36,507 bases of DNA from a virus: positions 1 through 36,507 of IMG/VR virus record IMGVR_UViG_3300046557_000366, one strand, 5' to 3'. Below, piece by piece: positions 13,408-21,819 of the stretch. How positions within the stretch are numbered: the stretch's first letter is position 1; the number at the start of each line of letters is the position of its first letter. The notes beneath the pieces were generated by a model. The model made no database searches. It worked only from the letters and a program-made list of their open reading frames with translations, and was not told the DNA's origin. The position numbers were made by a program, and so were the translations under genes.

Positions 13408-14691
13408 GTGCTCGACCTCGACGCGCTCCCCCTCTCCCGAAAGCAGCTGCGCAGCATCGGCCGCGCCACGGCCCGCATCAACCTGTGGCACGGGTCCGTG
13501 CGATCCGGCAAGACCATCGCAAGCCTGCTCGCGTTCGTCATCGCCGTGGCCACGGCCGGCCCGTCCGGACTGATCATCATCTGTGGGCGGTCGCTCCAGA
13601 CGATCGAGCGCAACGTGTTCGAGCCGTTGCAGGACGCCGCACTGTTCGGCCCCCTCGCCCAGCACGTGCACCACACCCGGGGCGCCACCACCGCCACGAT
13701 CCTCGGCCGCACCGTCCACCTGATCGGCGCCGCCGACACCCGGGCCGAGGGCCGCCTACGAGGCCTCACCGCGCAGCTCGCGTACGTCGACGAGGCGACC
13801 CTCCTGCCCGAGGGATTCTGGACGCAGCTACTCGCCCGACTGTCCGTGCCGGGCGCCCGCCTGTACGCGACGACCAACCCCGACAGCCCGCGGCACTGGC
13901 TCAAAGCCGGATACCTCGACCGCGCCGCCGAACTGAACTTGCGTGCCTGGCACTTCAAGTTGGCCGACAACCCGAGCCTGTCGCCCGAGTACGTCGCCGA
14001 CCTGTCAGCCGAGTACGTCGGCCTATGGCGCCGCCGCATGATCGATGGGGCGTGGGTGGTCGCCGAAGGCGCCATCTACGACATGTGGGACGAGCGGGCC
14101 CACGTCGTCACCGACCTCCCCGAGATGCGCCGCTATTGGGTCGGCCTCGACTACGGCACGACGAACCCTTTCTCCGCAATCCTGCTCGGCCTCGGCGCCG
14201 ACGACCGCCTGTACGCGTGCGCCGAGTGGCGCCACGACTCCCGCGCCACGCACCGCAGCATGACGGACGCGCAGTACTCCGCAGCGTTGCGCGAGTGGCT
14301 CGGCGAGTGGCGGCACCCTGCGGCCGGCCCCGGCACACCGCCGGGCGTCGCACCGGAGTGGACGTTCGTCGACCCCAGCGCCGCGAGCTTCATCACGCAG
14401 CTATGGGCCGACGGGCACCAGGGCGTGACCCGCGCCAACAACGACGTGTCGGACGGGATCCGTTCCGTGTCGTCCGTCCTCGCCGCCGGGCGCCTGTTCG
14501 TCCATGAGAGCTGCACCGGCCTGCTCACCGAGATGCCCGGTTACAGCTGGGATCCGAAAGCGACCGAGCGCGGCGAGGACAAGCCGTTGAAGGTCAACGA
14601 CCACTCGGCCGACGCGCTGCGCTACTCCGTCCACACCACCGCCCACGAGTGGCGTCACCTACTCGCCGCGCCGAAGGAGGCCCCCGCATGA
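13408..14691 (+). CDS. terL: Terminase large subunit
   Basis: A 427-aa packaging motor of the PBSX/SPP1-like terminase type. The N-terminal ATPase has Walker A GSVRSGKT (29-36) and Walker B LAYVDEA (about 128-134), with a YATTNPDSP coupling motif after it. The C-terminal RNase H-like nuclease shows its acidic residues in VGLDYGTTNPFSA (about 249-261), TFVDPSA and NDHSADALRY. It cuts concatemers and drives DNA into the prohead at the portal. It starts at a GTG after a GGGGG ribosome site. Its stop overlaps the ATG of the next small gene. Confidence 0.95.
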   Translation: MLDLDALPLSRKQLRSIGRATARINLWHGSVRSGKTIASLLAFVIAVATAGPSGLIIICGRSLQTIERNVFEPLQDAALFGPLAQHVHHTRGATTATILGRTVHLIGAADTRAEGRLRGLTAQLAYVDEATLLPEGFWTQLLARLSVPGARLYATTNPDSPRHWLKAGYLDRAAELNLRAWHFKLADNPSLSPEYVADLSAEYVGLWRRRMIDGAWVVAEGAIYDMWDERAHVVTDLPEMRRYWVGLDYGTTNPFSAILLGLGADDRLYACAEWRHDSRATHRSMTDAQYSAALREWLGEWRHPAAGPGTPPGVAPEWTFVDPSAASFITQLWADGHQGVTRANNDVSDGIRSVSSVLAAGRLFVHESCTGLLTEMPGYSWDPKATERGEDKPLKVNDHSADALRYSVHTTAHEWRHLLAAPKEAPA

Positions 14692-14918
14692 CCGACATCC
14701 CTGTCGCCCTGAGTACCGAGCAGGTCCGCACCGTGTGCCGTGCCCTCGGCCTGCCGCCGTCCCTTGTGCGCAGCGTGCACCTGGACGTTGACGACGGCGT
14801 GCGCGCCCTGCTGTACGTCCGCGACCGCGAGGGCCGCCGCATCACCCACGGCGACGACGTACTGACCACCACCGTGCACATCCCATTTGAGGAGGCGAGC
14901 ACCCGTGGCACTGCCTGA
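14688..14918 (+). CDS. Small hypothetical protein between terminase and portal (76 aa)
   Basis: A 76-aa protein whose ATG overlaps the terL stop and whose end overlaps the start of the portal gene (portal GTG at 14905). It reads as one helix (STEQVRTVCRALG) and a beta sheet (VRSVHLDVDDGVRALLYVRDRE, ITHGDDVLTTTVHIPF). No family is recognised. Tight coupling to terL and portal suggests a packaging or head accessory. Confidence 0.65.
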   Translation: MTDIPVALSTEQVRTVCRALGLPPSLVRSVHLDVDDGVRALLYVRDREGRRITHGDDVLTTTVHIPFEEASTRGTA

Positions 14919-16389
14919 GAACGGCACCGCGTGGCCGCCCCCGCAGTGGGCCCCGATCTATGCCGAGATGCGCGTCGACGACGCGTGGTACTCCGGCGAC
15001 CGCCGCCGCCTCGCCCGCGTCTACGGGCACGCGCAGCACCACAACGAGCGCCGGACGCTATGGGGCCGCCGCCGCATCCAGCACCCGCACAAGCGCGAAC
15101 ACCGCCTGCACGTCCCGTTGCCGGGCGACATCGCCAGCACCAGCGCCGACCTGTTGTTCGCCACCATGCCCGTCCTGACCGTCGAGAACACGGCCACACA
15201 GGACCGCCTCGCGGTGCTCATCGATGAGGGCCGCGTGCAACAGGTGCTGCTCGGAGCAGCCGAGCAGGCCGCCGCCCTTAGCGGTGTGTTCCTGCGCGTG
15301 ACCTGGGACCGCGAACTCGCCGAGCGGCCCCTACTCACCGTCATGCAGCCGGACCGCGCCGTACCGGAGTTCCGGTTCGGGATGCTGCGCGCCGTCACGT
15401 TCTGGCGTGAGCTGAGCGGCAGCACCACGCAGACCGTTTACCGGCACCTCGAACGGCACGAGAGCGGCAGTATCCGCCACGGCCTGTACGAGGGCGCACC
15501 GGACAGCCTCGGCCGCCTTGTGCCGCTCACCGCGCACCCCGACACCACAGGCCTTATCGAGTCCCTCGACAAGGACGGCGACGGGCAGACGATCAGCACG
15601 GGTATCCGCGACCTCACCGCCGCCTACGTGCCGAACATGCTGCCCAACCGGCTGCACCGAGACAGCCCCGTCGGGCGCAGCGACTACGCGGGTGGCGTTC
15701 ACGACCTGTTCGACGCGCTCGACGAGACGTGGACGTCGTGGATGCGCGACATTCGCCTCGCCCGCGCCCGCCTGATCGTTCCCGACGCCTACCTGCGCAG
15801 CAACGGCCGCGGCGAGGGCGCCAGCTTCGACGACGACCGCGAGGTCTTCCAACAGCTGAACATCCCGCCCACCGAGCAGGGCAACTCAATCACCCTGTCG
15901 CAGTTCGCGATCCGGGTGGAGGAGCACCGCGCCACCGTCGAGGCGATCGTGCGCCAGGCCGCGCAGTCGGCCGGCTATTCGGCGCAGTCTCTCGGCCTCG
16001 ACGGCGAGGGCCAGGCCGTCACCGCCACCGAGGTAGACAGCCGCGATCAGCGGTCGATGGTGACCCGGAAGAAGAAGACCGGCTATTGGCGGCACCCGCT
16101 CGCCGACATGCTGCACGTCATGCTGCAACTGGACGCCGCCCTGTTCGGCAACCGTGCGATCAAGCCGGAGCGGCCGCGCGTCGAGTTCGGCGACGGCGTC
16201 GCGGAGTCCGAGCAGGCCACCGCCACGACCCTCGACCTGCTCAACCGGGCGGGCGCCGTGTCGACCGGCACCAAGGTCAAGATCCTGCACCCGGATTGGG
16301 ACGACACCGCCGTCGCCGCCGAGGCCGCCGCGATCCTCGCCGAGACCGGCGCAGGCGCACCCGACCCCGTCGGCACGTTCCCCATGTAA
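14905..16389 (+). CDS. Portal protein (SPP1 gp6-like)
   Basis: A 494-aa portal of the SPP1 gp6 family. It makes the dodecameric ring at one head vertex, where terminase docks, the scaffold starts and the tail joins. Features seen: an N-terminal region with a W-rich start and basic helices, the VPLPGDIASTSADLLF segment typical of this family, a central beta part, and the helical wing and C-terminus (VEEHRATVEAIVRQAAQSAG, TATEVDSRDQRSM). I chose the GTG at 14905 because GAGGAGG lies nine bases upstream; the longer frame from TTG at 14887 has no such site. Order after terL and before the MuF gene is canonical. Confidence 0.93.
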   Translation: MALPENGTAWPPPQWAPIYAEMRVDDAWYSGDRRRLARVYGHAQHHNERRTLWGRRRIQHPHKREHRLHVPLPGDIASTSADLLFATMPVLTVENTATQDRLAVLIDEGRVQQVLLGAAEQAAALSGVFLRVTWDRELAERPLLTVMQPDRAVPEFRFGMLRAVTFWRELSGSTTQTVYRHLERHESGSIRHGLYEGAPDSLGRLVPLTAHPDTTGLIESLDKDGDGQTISTGIRDLTAAYVPNMLPNRLHRDSPVGRSDYAGGVHDLFDALDETWTSWMRDIRLARARLIVPDAYLRSNGRGEGASFDDDREVFQQLNIPPTEQGNSITLSQFAIRVEEHRATVEAIVRQAAQSAGYSAQSLGLDGEGQAVTATEVDSRDQRSMVTRKKKTGYWRHPLADMLHVMLQLDAALFGNRAIKPERPRVEFGDGVAESEQATATTLDLLNRAGAVSTGTKVKILHPDWDDTAVAAEAAAILAETGAGAPDPVGTFPM

Positions 16390-16402
16390 GGAGGGTGCCG
16401 CC

Positions 16403-18616
16403 GTGGCGATCCATCCGGGCATGGTCGAGGACCTCGCCACCGGCACCCGCGACCTGTACGAGCAGGCCGAGCAGCGCCTGTTGGGCATCATCGCCCGCCA
16501 GCTCGCCGACGGCCTCGACGCCCCGGGATGGGTCGAGCGGAAGCTGTCCGCCGTGCAGGCCGTACGCCGCGCCTCGCAGGCCGTTGTCGGCGAGCTCGGC
16601 AAGGCGACCACGCTGGAAGTGTTCGACGTGGTCGCCGAGGCGTACAACGTGGGGCACCGCTCCGCCGTCGCCGAGCTCGGCGCACTGTCGGATGACGCCC
16701 GCCGCCTGGTCGACGACGTCACCCCGAACGCGCAGGCCGTCGACCGCCTCGCACAAGAGACCGTCGACCGGATCACCGCGACCCACCGCAGCATTCTGCG
16801 GGCCGTCGACGACCGGTACCGCGGCATCGTCGCCGAGGTCACCGCCACGCCCCTGCTCGGCACCGGCACGCGCCGCCAGGCCACGCAGGACGCCATGCGC
16901 CGGTTCGCCGACGAGGGCATCACCGGCTTTCGCGACCGCGCCGGCCGCCGTTGGCAGCTCACGTCGTACGCGGAAATGGCGGTGCGCACCAGCGTCGGGC
17001 GCGCCGCCACCGAGGCCCACATGCGCACGTTGGACACGGCCGGAGTGCAGTTCGTAGTGGTGTCCAACGCACCGCGCGAGTGCCCGTTGTGCCGCCCGTG
17101 GGAGGGCAAGGTACTGGCGATCAGCGGCGCCGAGGGAGCCCGCACCGTCGAGGCCGAGCACGCCATCGAGGACGGGCGCATGGTCCCCGTCAGGGTCGCC
17201 GGATCGCTCGACGAGGCCCGCCGCGCCGGATTCCAGCACCCCAACTGCCGTCACTCCGTATCGGCGTACACCCCGGGGCTCACCCGCACCGAGGACGCCG
17301 AGAGCGACCCCGACGGATACGAGGCCGGCCAACGGCAGCGCGCCATCGAACGCAACATCCGAAAGCACAAGAACCGCGCCGCGGCCGCCACCTCCCCCGA
17401 GGCCAAGCGCGCGGCCGAGGCCAAGGTCAGGCAGTGGCAGGGCGCCCAGCGCGAGCACCTCGCCGCCCACCCCGACCTACGCCGCAACCCCAAGCGCGAG
17501 CAGCCCGGTGCCTCGAACCTCCCCCCTGCTCGCCGCCCGGTCCCCGAGGAGGCACAGCAGGCCGCCCGCATCCGATCCGGCGACGACCTCACCCCACGGG
17601 AGATGAGCGACGACGAGCTGACAGCCGCCATGCGACACGGTGAGCTCACCGAACGCGACCGCGCCCGCATCGAGACCGAGGCCGACCGCCGCGACCAACA
17701 GGCCCTGCTCGACCGCGCCGCCCCCGGCGGCCGCCTTACCGACGACCTGCTCGGACTGTCCGACCAGGAGCTCGGCAAAGTGTTCGGCCACCTCGACGAC
17801 AGCGACGCGCTACGCGTCATGTCCGAGCTGGACCGCCGCGACCGCGCCGGACAACTCCCCGGGGCGCGCCGCGATCTCCACGGACTGTCCGACGACCAGC
17901 TCGCCGCCCGCTACCGCGACGCACCGGCCGACCGCGACGCCCTCGCCGCCGAGGCACACCGCCGCGACCTGCTCGCCCAGCACTTCCCCAGCGGCGAGCT
18001 GCGGGCCGACCTCGACCAGGTCGGCGACGACGAGCTCGCATGGTGCATGCAGTACGCCCACCCCGACGAGATCCTGCGCATTGCGGGGGAGATGGACAGC
18101 CGCGACGCCGTCGACCTCCCGCACCCGGCCGCGACCGGCAACGCCGTCGACGACCTGCTCGCCGACCGCAACGCGCTCGCCGAAGCGATGGACCCCGCCC
18201 CCGACCCGGAAGGGTGGGGCGCCCTCGCCGACGACGCAGCGTTCGCCGAGCAGCTCGCCGAAGCCGTCGCCGAGGCAGGAGGAGCCGAGGCCGCCGAGGC
18301 GGCACCCCTCCTGACCCGCAGGCAGGCCCGCGAGCTGTACGACGAGTACATCTACCGGCAGTACCTGCAAGCCGAGGAAGACCTACGCGGTGTGCTGCTC
18401 AGCAAGAAGGCAGCAGCGGCCGGCCGAGCACCCATAACCCTGTTCTCTGGCCCGGCACGCATCGCCCACGCGAACGCGTCGGACGAGCTGAAAGAGTGGT
18501 GGGCCGAACACGGCCGCATGACGCAGGCCGAGTTCATCGAGAAGGCCACCGGCCAAGCCCAGCGGTGGGCATCCGGTGCCCGTAAGAATGAGTCCGACCA
18601 CCAGAACCGGAGATGA
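16403..18616 (+). CDS. MuF-type minor capsid protein with four-repeat C-terminal extension
   Basis: A 737-aa protein. Residues 1-310 are a minor head protein of the Phage_min_cap2/SPP1 gp7 type: a helical start, then EMAVRTSVGRAATEAH (about 190), NAPRECPLCRPWEG (about 225) and the metal-type HPNCRHS (about 279). Such proteins sit at the portal and are carried in the head. The rest is extra. After a basic linker, four related units open with MSDDEL (401), LSDQEL (452), LSDDQL (495) and VGDDEL (540) and close with an E..RRD-like end. A terminal domain (636-737; RQARELYDEYIYRQYLQAEE, then ITLFSGPA) follows. MuF proteins can carry effector domains at this place, so the end may be ejected cargo. 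GTG start after AAGGAGGG. Confidence 0.85.
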   Translation: MAIHPGMVEDLATGTRDLYEQAEQRLLGIIARQLADGLDAPGWVERKLSAVQAVRRASQAVVGELGKATTLEVFDVVAEAYNVGHRSAVAELGALSDDARRLVDDVTPNAQAVDRLAQETVDRITATHRSILRAVDDRYRGIVAEVTATPLLGTGTRRQATQDAMRRFADEGITGFRDRAGRRWQLTSYAEMAVRTSVGRAATEAHMRTLDTAGVQFVVVSNAPRECPLCRPWEGKVLAISGAEGARTVEAEHAIEDGRMVPVRVAGSLDEARRAGFQHPNCRHSVSAYTPGLTRTEDAESDPDGYEAGQRQRAIERNIRKHKNRAAAATSPEAKRAAEAKVRQWQGAQREHLAAHPDLRRNPKREQPGASNLPPARRPVPEEAQQAARIRSGDDLTPREMSDDELTAAMRHGELTERDRARIETEADRRDQQALLDRAAPGGRLTDDLLGLSDQELGKVFGHLDDSDALRVMSELDRRDRAGQLPGARRDLHGLSDDQLAARYRDAPADRDALAAEAHRRDLLAQHFPSGELRADLDQVGDDELAWCMQYAHPDEILRIAGEMDSRDAVDLPHPAATGNAVDDLLADRNALAEAMDPAPDPEGWGALADDAAFAEQLAEAVAEAGGAEAAEAAPLLTRRQARELYDEYIYRQYLQAEEDLRGVLLSKKAAAAGRAPITLFSGPARIAHANASDELKEWWAEHGRMTQAEFIEKATGQAQRWASGARKNESDHQNRR

Positions 18617-18625
18617 GGTCAGCAC

Positions 18626-18799
18626 ATGGGAACGCGCGAGGACATCGCACGGGCAGTGACCGAGGGAGCCGAGGCCGGGCGCCAAGGCAACCCCCCGACC
18701 GCATGCCCGTACCCGCGCACCAGCGTGCTGCGCACCGCGTGGATTCGCGGCTACGCAGGCACCGCGCCTCGCCCCACCGAGGGCGACGACGACGCCTAA
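18626..18799 (+). CDS. Rmf/CrpP-like small protein (57 aa)
   Basis: A 57-aa protein read directly from the gap after the MuF gene. Its pattern is that of the ribosome modulation factor / CrpP fold: a helix with EGAEAGRQG, then ACPYPRTS, then LRTAWIRGYAG (general form EG..AG..G....CPYP....l..aWi.Gy). Bacterial Rmf binds 70S ribosomes and makes dimers in stationary phase; CrpP-like relatives are frequent on mobile DNA with unclear roles. Here it lies within the late operon, before a terminator, so it would be made with virion proteins. AGATGAGGT gives a ribosome site before the ATG. The fold call is by motif only. Confidence 0.6.
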   Translation: MGTREDIARAVTEGAEAGRQGNPPTACPYPRTSVLRTAWIRGYAGTAPRPTEGDDDA

Positions 18800-18824
18800 C
18801 AGCCACCACTGACAGCACCACCCG

Positions 18825-18855
18825 AAAGGGGTCCGCCAGGAGCGGGCCCCTTTTT
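18825..18855 (+). terminator. Intrinsic terminator within the head operon
   Basis: AAAGGGGTCCGC pairs with GCGGGCCCCTTT (one G.U pair) around a 5-nt loop and is followed by further T residues. It stands between the Rmf-like gene and the scaffold. It would reduce expression of scaffold and capsid relative to the upstream genes unless antiterminated or unless a promoter lies downstream; I see no clear promoter there. Confidence 0.75.
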
Positions 18856-18918
18856 CTGTATGCCCGCACGCGGGGCGCCAGGCGCGCCCCGTCCCCGACT
18901 AAGGCTCCAGGAGGGCCC

Positions 18919-19626
18919 ATGTCCACCCCGACCCCCACCGCCCCGGCACCCGCCGCCCCGGCACCCGCACCCGCCGCCCCGGCCGCCACCGCCCCGCAGG
19001 GCGCCCCGGCCGCCGTACCCGCATCGCAGGACCCGGCCGCGCCCGCACAGCCGCAGACGCCCGCACAGCCCGCCCCGCAGGGTGAGCCGCAGGACGTCGC
19101 CAGCCTGCCCGCATGGGCGCAGACGCTCATCGCGAACACCCGCGCCGAGGCAGCCCAGTACCGGACCCGGGCGCAGACTGCCGGGCAGCCGCCGCAGCCC
19201 ACGCCGACCGCGCCCGAGCCGATCGCCGAGGGCGCCGTCGAGCGTCTCCCGCAGTGGGCACAGCGACTCGTCACCGACGGACAGGCCGCGACCCAGCGGG
19301 CCGCCGTTCAGTCCGCCGTCTACACCACCGCCGCCGCGGCCGGCGCCGATCCGGCCGCGCTGCTCGACAGCACATCGGCCATGGCAGCACTCGCCGCCAT
19401 CGACCCGACCGACCCCGCGGCCGTCACCGCGGCGATTCAGGCAGCGATCACCGCACAGCCGTACCTCGCCGCCCGCGCCGCCGGGCCCTCCCGCGGCGGC
19501 GCCGACTTCACCAGCGGCGGAAACGGCGAGGTCACCCCCGCCCAGTTCGCCGCCATGGACTACACCGCGCGCACCGCGCTGTACGAGTCCGACCCCGACA
19601 CGTACCGGCGCCTCGCCGGTTCCTGA
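18919..19626 (+). CDS. Scaffold protein
   Basis: A 235-aa protein with an Ala/Pro/Gln-rich N-terminal 60 residues, a helical middle that repeats the theme LPxWAQxLxxxxxA twice (SLPAWAQTLIANTRAEAA and RLPQWAQRLVTDGQAA), and a C-terminal part with VTPAQFAAMDYTARTALYES before the end YRRLAGS. This composition and the place just before the capsid gene are typical of actinophage scaffolds, which guide prohead assembly and then leave. AGGAGGG precedes the ATG. No protease is evident. Confidence 0.82.
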   Translation: MSTPTPTAPAPAAPAPAPAAPAATAPQGAPAAVPASQDPAAPAQPQTPAQPAPQGEPQDVASLPAWAQTLIANTRAEAAQYRTRAQTAGQPPQPTPTAPEPIAEGAVERLPQWAQRLVTDGQAATQRAAVQSAVYTTAAAAGADPAALLDSTSAMAALAAIDPTDPAAVTAAIQAAITAQPYLAARAAGPSRGGADFTSGGNGEVTPAQFAAMDYTARTALYESDPDTYRRLAGS

Positions 19627-19630
19627 AACT

Positions 19631-19649
19631 GCCCGGCCCCGTGCCGGGC
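19631..19649 (+). promoter_or_regulatory. Hairpin in the capsid leader
   Basis: GCCCGGC-CCCGT-GCCGGGC is a perfect 7-bp hairpin four bases after the scaffold stop and 47 bases before the capsid ATG. It may protect or define the 5' end of capsid mRNA. No T tract follows. Confidence 0.45.
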
Positions 19650-19695
19650 GACCCAAAGCCCGGCGCACCGTCGCCGGAGAGAGTGAGCAACGACC

Positions 19696-20553
19696 ATGGC
19701 TCAGACCACCGCAGCCGCTGTGATCAACCCCGAGGTGTGGGGCGACATGGCGCAGGCGTCTTTCGTCGGACAGGTCCGCGTCGCCGGATCGGCCGCCGTC
19801 ATCGAGGACAACACCCTTGAGGGCGCCCCCGGCGACACCGTCAACTTCCCGAAGTGGGGGGCGATCGGCGACCTCGACGACCTCACCGAGACCACGGCGA
19901 TGACCCCGACCGCCATGTCGACGGCGGACGCCACGGCCACGATCAAGGAGGCCGGTAAGGCGGTCGAGATCACGGACAAGGCCCGCCTTACCTCCCTCGG
20001 CGACCCCGAGGCCGAGGCCCGCCGCCAGTTCGGCATCCTCGCCGCCCGCAAGGTCGACGCGGCGCTGATCGCTCAGGCGCAGGCCAACGAGACCGCGCAG
20101 GGTGGCGGCACTCCGTTCGCGTTCACCACCGCCACGGGCAAGACCAAGTTCACGTGGGCTGACTCGATGGTGCCCGCCATCGGCCAGTTCGGCGACGAGT
20201 GGGAGCCGTCCGACTTCGCCGGCCTGTACCTCAACAGCGTTCAGCTCGCCGAGGCCATGGCCGACGCGCAGTTCGTCGACGCGGCGAAGCTCGGCAACGG
20301 TGCGTCCGCGGCCGTGACCGGCTCTATCGGCCGGATCGGTGGCGTGCCCGTGTTCATCACGAACCGGATCACCGCGGGCAAGTTTCTGCTGCTCAAGAAC
20401 AACGCGCTTGGCCTGCTCTACAAGCGGCGCCCGCTGGTCGAGTCGGACCGCGACATCCTCGCCCGCTCGACCGTCGTCACCACGACCATGCACTACGCCG
20501 TCAAGCGCCTCAACGACCGCGGTGTGTGCGTCGGCACCCTCGCCACCACCTGA
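19696..20553 (+). CDS. Major capsid protein
   Basis: A 285-aa protein in the standard capsid position after the scaffold. It shows the HK97-type capsid pattern found in this group: an N-terminal arm (NPEVWGDMAQASFVGQVRVAG), an extended loop (TVNFPKWGAIGDLDDLTE, AGKAVEITDKARLTSLGDP), the spine helix (RRQFGILAARKVDAALIAQ), and A-domain segments (GLYLNSVQLAEAMAD, GGVPVFITNRI) ending in a strand-rich tail. Subunits form the icosahedral shell. The ATG is preceded by GGAGAGAG at a longish spacing. It has no signs of a protease-cleaved delta domain. Confidence 0.92.
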   Translation: MAQTTAAAVINPEVWGDMAQASFVGQVRVAGSAAVIEDNTLEGAPGDTVNFPKWGAIGDLDDLTETTAMTPTAMSTADATATIKEAGKAVEITDKARLTSLGDPEAEARRQFGILAARKVDAALIAQAQANETAQGGGTPFAFTTATGKTKFTWADSMVPAIGQFGDEWEPSDFAGLYLNSVQLAEAMADAQFVDAAKLGNGASAAVTGSIGRIGGVPVFITNRITAGKFLLLKNNALGLLYKRRPLVESDRDILARSTVVTTTMHYAVKRLNDRGVCVGTLATT

Positions 20554-20573
20554 TCAGGAAGGAGGGCGCCGCC

Positions 20574-20777
20574 GTGCTGCTGCGCCGCCACCACCAGGCC
20601 GAGGCGTCCGACACTCCGTCGGACACCGCGCCGGACCCGTCCGACACCCCGTCGGACACCCCGGCCGAGCCGGAACCCGAGCCGGACCACGACGCCCCGC
20701 AGGCCAAGCCCGCGGGGCGTTCCCGTACCCGCCAGAAGAACGAGCACCAGGAGGTGACCGCCGATGCCTCGAACTGA
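20574..20777 (+). CDS. Small Pro/Asp-rich protein after the capsid (67 aa)
   Basis: A 67-aa protein beginning at a GTG with GGAGG eight bases upstream. The middle is a repeat of Ser-Asp-Thr-Pro units, then a Glu-Pro stretch (PAEPEPEPDHD), and the end is basic. The DNA coding the repeat carries two inverted repeats (20606, 20639). Small proteins like this after the capsid in actinophages are of unknown role; a flexible head decoration or tether is possible. It overlaps the next gene by 14 bases. Confidence 0.65.
   Translation: MLLRRHHQAEASDTPSDTAPDPSDTPSDTPAEPEPEPDHDAPQAKPAGRSRTRQKNEHQEVTADASN
20606..20660. repeat. Two tandem copies of a palindromic repeat
   Basis: The units at 20606-20627 and 20639-20660 differ by one base and are 33 bp apart. 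Each contains GTCCGAC-N5-GTCGGAC, a perfect 7-bp inverted repeat. In mRNA they would make two hairpins just after the capsid gene. They also encode the SDTPSDT peptide repeat. Confidence 0.7.
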
Positions 20778-21105
20778 GTTCGTCGCACAGTCGGTGTCCG
20801 CAGGCGCACCGCTCGCCGCCATCACGCTGACCGCCGCGGACGGCACCAACGGCAACCAGTGGCGCTACACCGGCCGCCGCCGGCTGATCGTCCGCAACGG
20901 TGCGGCGAGCGCCGTCACGGTCACCATTCGTAGCAACAGCCGCGTCGCTGGTCTGGCCGTGCCCGACCGTGTCGTGTCCGTCGCCGCGTCCGCCACCGCG
21001 TACATCCCCGAGGGCCCGGAGGCACTCCAGACCGACGGATACGTGTACTGCGATTGGTCCGCGGCCGCCTCGGTCACCGCCGGGCTGATCGAAGAGACCA
21101 GGTAA
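20764..21105 (+). CDS. Probable head decoration or stabilising protein (113 aa)
   Basis: A 113-aa, mainly beta protein (ITLTAADGTNG, WRYTGRRRLIVRNG, AVTVTIRS, VVSVAASATAYIPEGP, GYVYCDWS, VTAGLIEE). Its size, fold pattern and position between capsid and connectors suggest a decoration protein or a head stabiliser, though I cannot name a family. The start is fixed by AGGAGGTGA before the ATG, inside the end of the previous gene. Confidence 0.6.
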   Translation: MPRTEFVAQSVSAGAPLAAITLTAADGTNGNQWRYTGRRRLIVRNGAASAVTVTIRSNSRVAGLAVPDRVVSVAASATAYIPEGPEALQTDGYVYCDWSAAASVTAGLIEETR

Positions 21106-21118
21106 GGGGGGCGCGGCC

Positions 21119-21502
21119 ATGGTGTACGCGACGCCCGAGGAGCTCGCCGCCTACACCGGCCAGCCCGCCCCGGCCGATGCCGAACGGCTGCTGACACGCG
21201 CCTCGCAGGACGTCGACGACGCCTTGCGCACGGCCGTCTACTGCACCGACGTCGAGGGCATGCCCACCGATCCCGCCATCGTCGCCGCACTCAGTGAGGC
21301 GACGTGCGCGCAGGTCGAGTACCAGCGGGCGACCGGCGACGACGGCACCGGCGCGGCCGGCCGATGGGACTCCGTCAGCATCGGCCCGGTAGCCCTGTCC
21401 GGCCGCAAGGACGCACCGCGCGGGGCGGGGGACGTCGACATCGCCCCGCGCGCCGACCGAGCCCTACGGCGCGCCGGACTCCTGCCGGGGGTGATCTGGT
21501 GA
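21119..21502 (+). CDS. Head-tail connector (gp15-like adaptor)
   Basis: A 127-aa helical adaptor in the position of SPP1 gp15 / HK97 gp6. It starts with YATPEELAAYTGQP, followed by a helix ADAERLLTRASQDVDDALR and a second helix DPAIVAALSEATCAQVEYQRA, then VSIGPVALSGR, which is the typical signature of these ring-forming proteins that extend the portal. AAGGGGGG precedes the ATG. The stop overlaps the next gene's GTG (GTGA). Confidence 0.82.
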   Translation: MVYATPEELAAYTGQPAPADAERLLTRASQDVDDALRTAVYCTDVEGMPTDPAIVAALSEATCAQVEYQRATGDDGTGAAGRWDSVSIGPVALSGRKDAPRGAGDVDIAPRADRALRRAGLLPGVIW

Positions 21503-21819
21503 CCGCCGTACCCGCATGGCTGCTGCGCCACCGGATCACCATCGAGCCCTACCTCGGCGTAGGGGCGTACGGGCCCCGCTACGGGCCGCCCGTCGCGGAC
21601 GTGCCCGCCATGGTCGCCAGCACCATCAAGCGGACACGCGACGCGACGGGCGCCGAGGTCGTTTCCACCGCGCAGATCATCGCCGCCCCCGGCCTCGACT
21701 GCCCGACCGGCTCACGCGTCACCCTGCCGGACGGGCGCACCACCGTCGTGATCAGCAACGCGCAGCACACCGCGCCGGGCCTCCCGGTGCCCGCCTGTAC
21801 GGAGGTGATGTGCGAGTGA
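21499..21819 (+). CDS. Head-tail stopper/joining protein (gp16-like)
   Basis: A 106-aa beta-rich protein in the SPP1 gp16 (stopper) position. It begins WLLRHRITIEPYLGVGAYGPRYG, continues with a beta barrel pattern (VPAMVASTIKRTRD, SRVTLPDGRTTVVISNAQHT) and ends near the next start. Such proteins close the connector and retain DNA until the tail joins. It is coupled to both neighbours by GTGA overlaps. Confidence 0.75.
   Translation: MTAVPAWLLRHRITIEPYLGVGAYGPRYGPPVADVPAMVASTIKRTRDATGAEVVSTAQIIAAPGLDCPTGSRVTLPDGRTTVVISNAQHTAPGLPVPACTEVMCE

Noticed and set aside
18796-20493. Minus-strand open frame of 565 codons opposite scaffold and capsid
   Set aside because: Gly/Arg-rich shadow of well supported + strand genes. 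No start signal.
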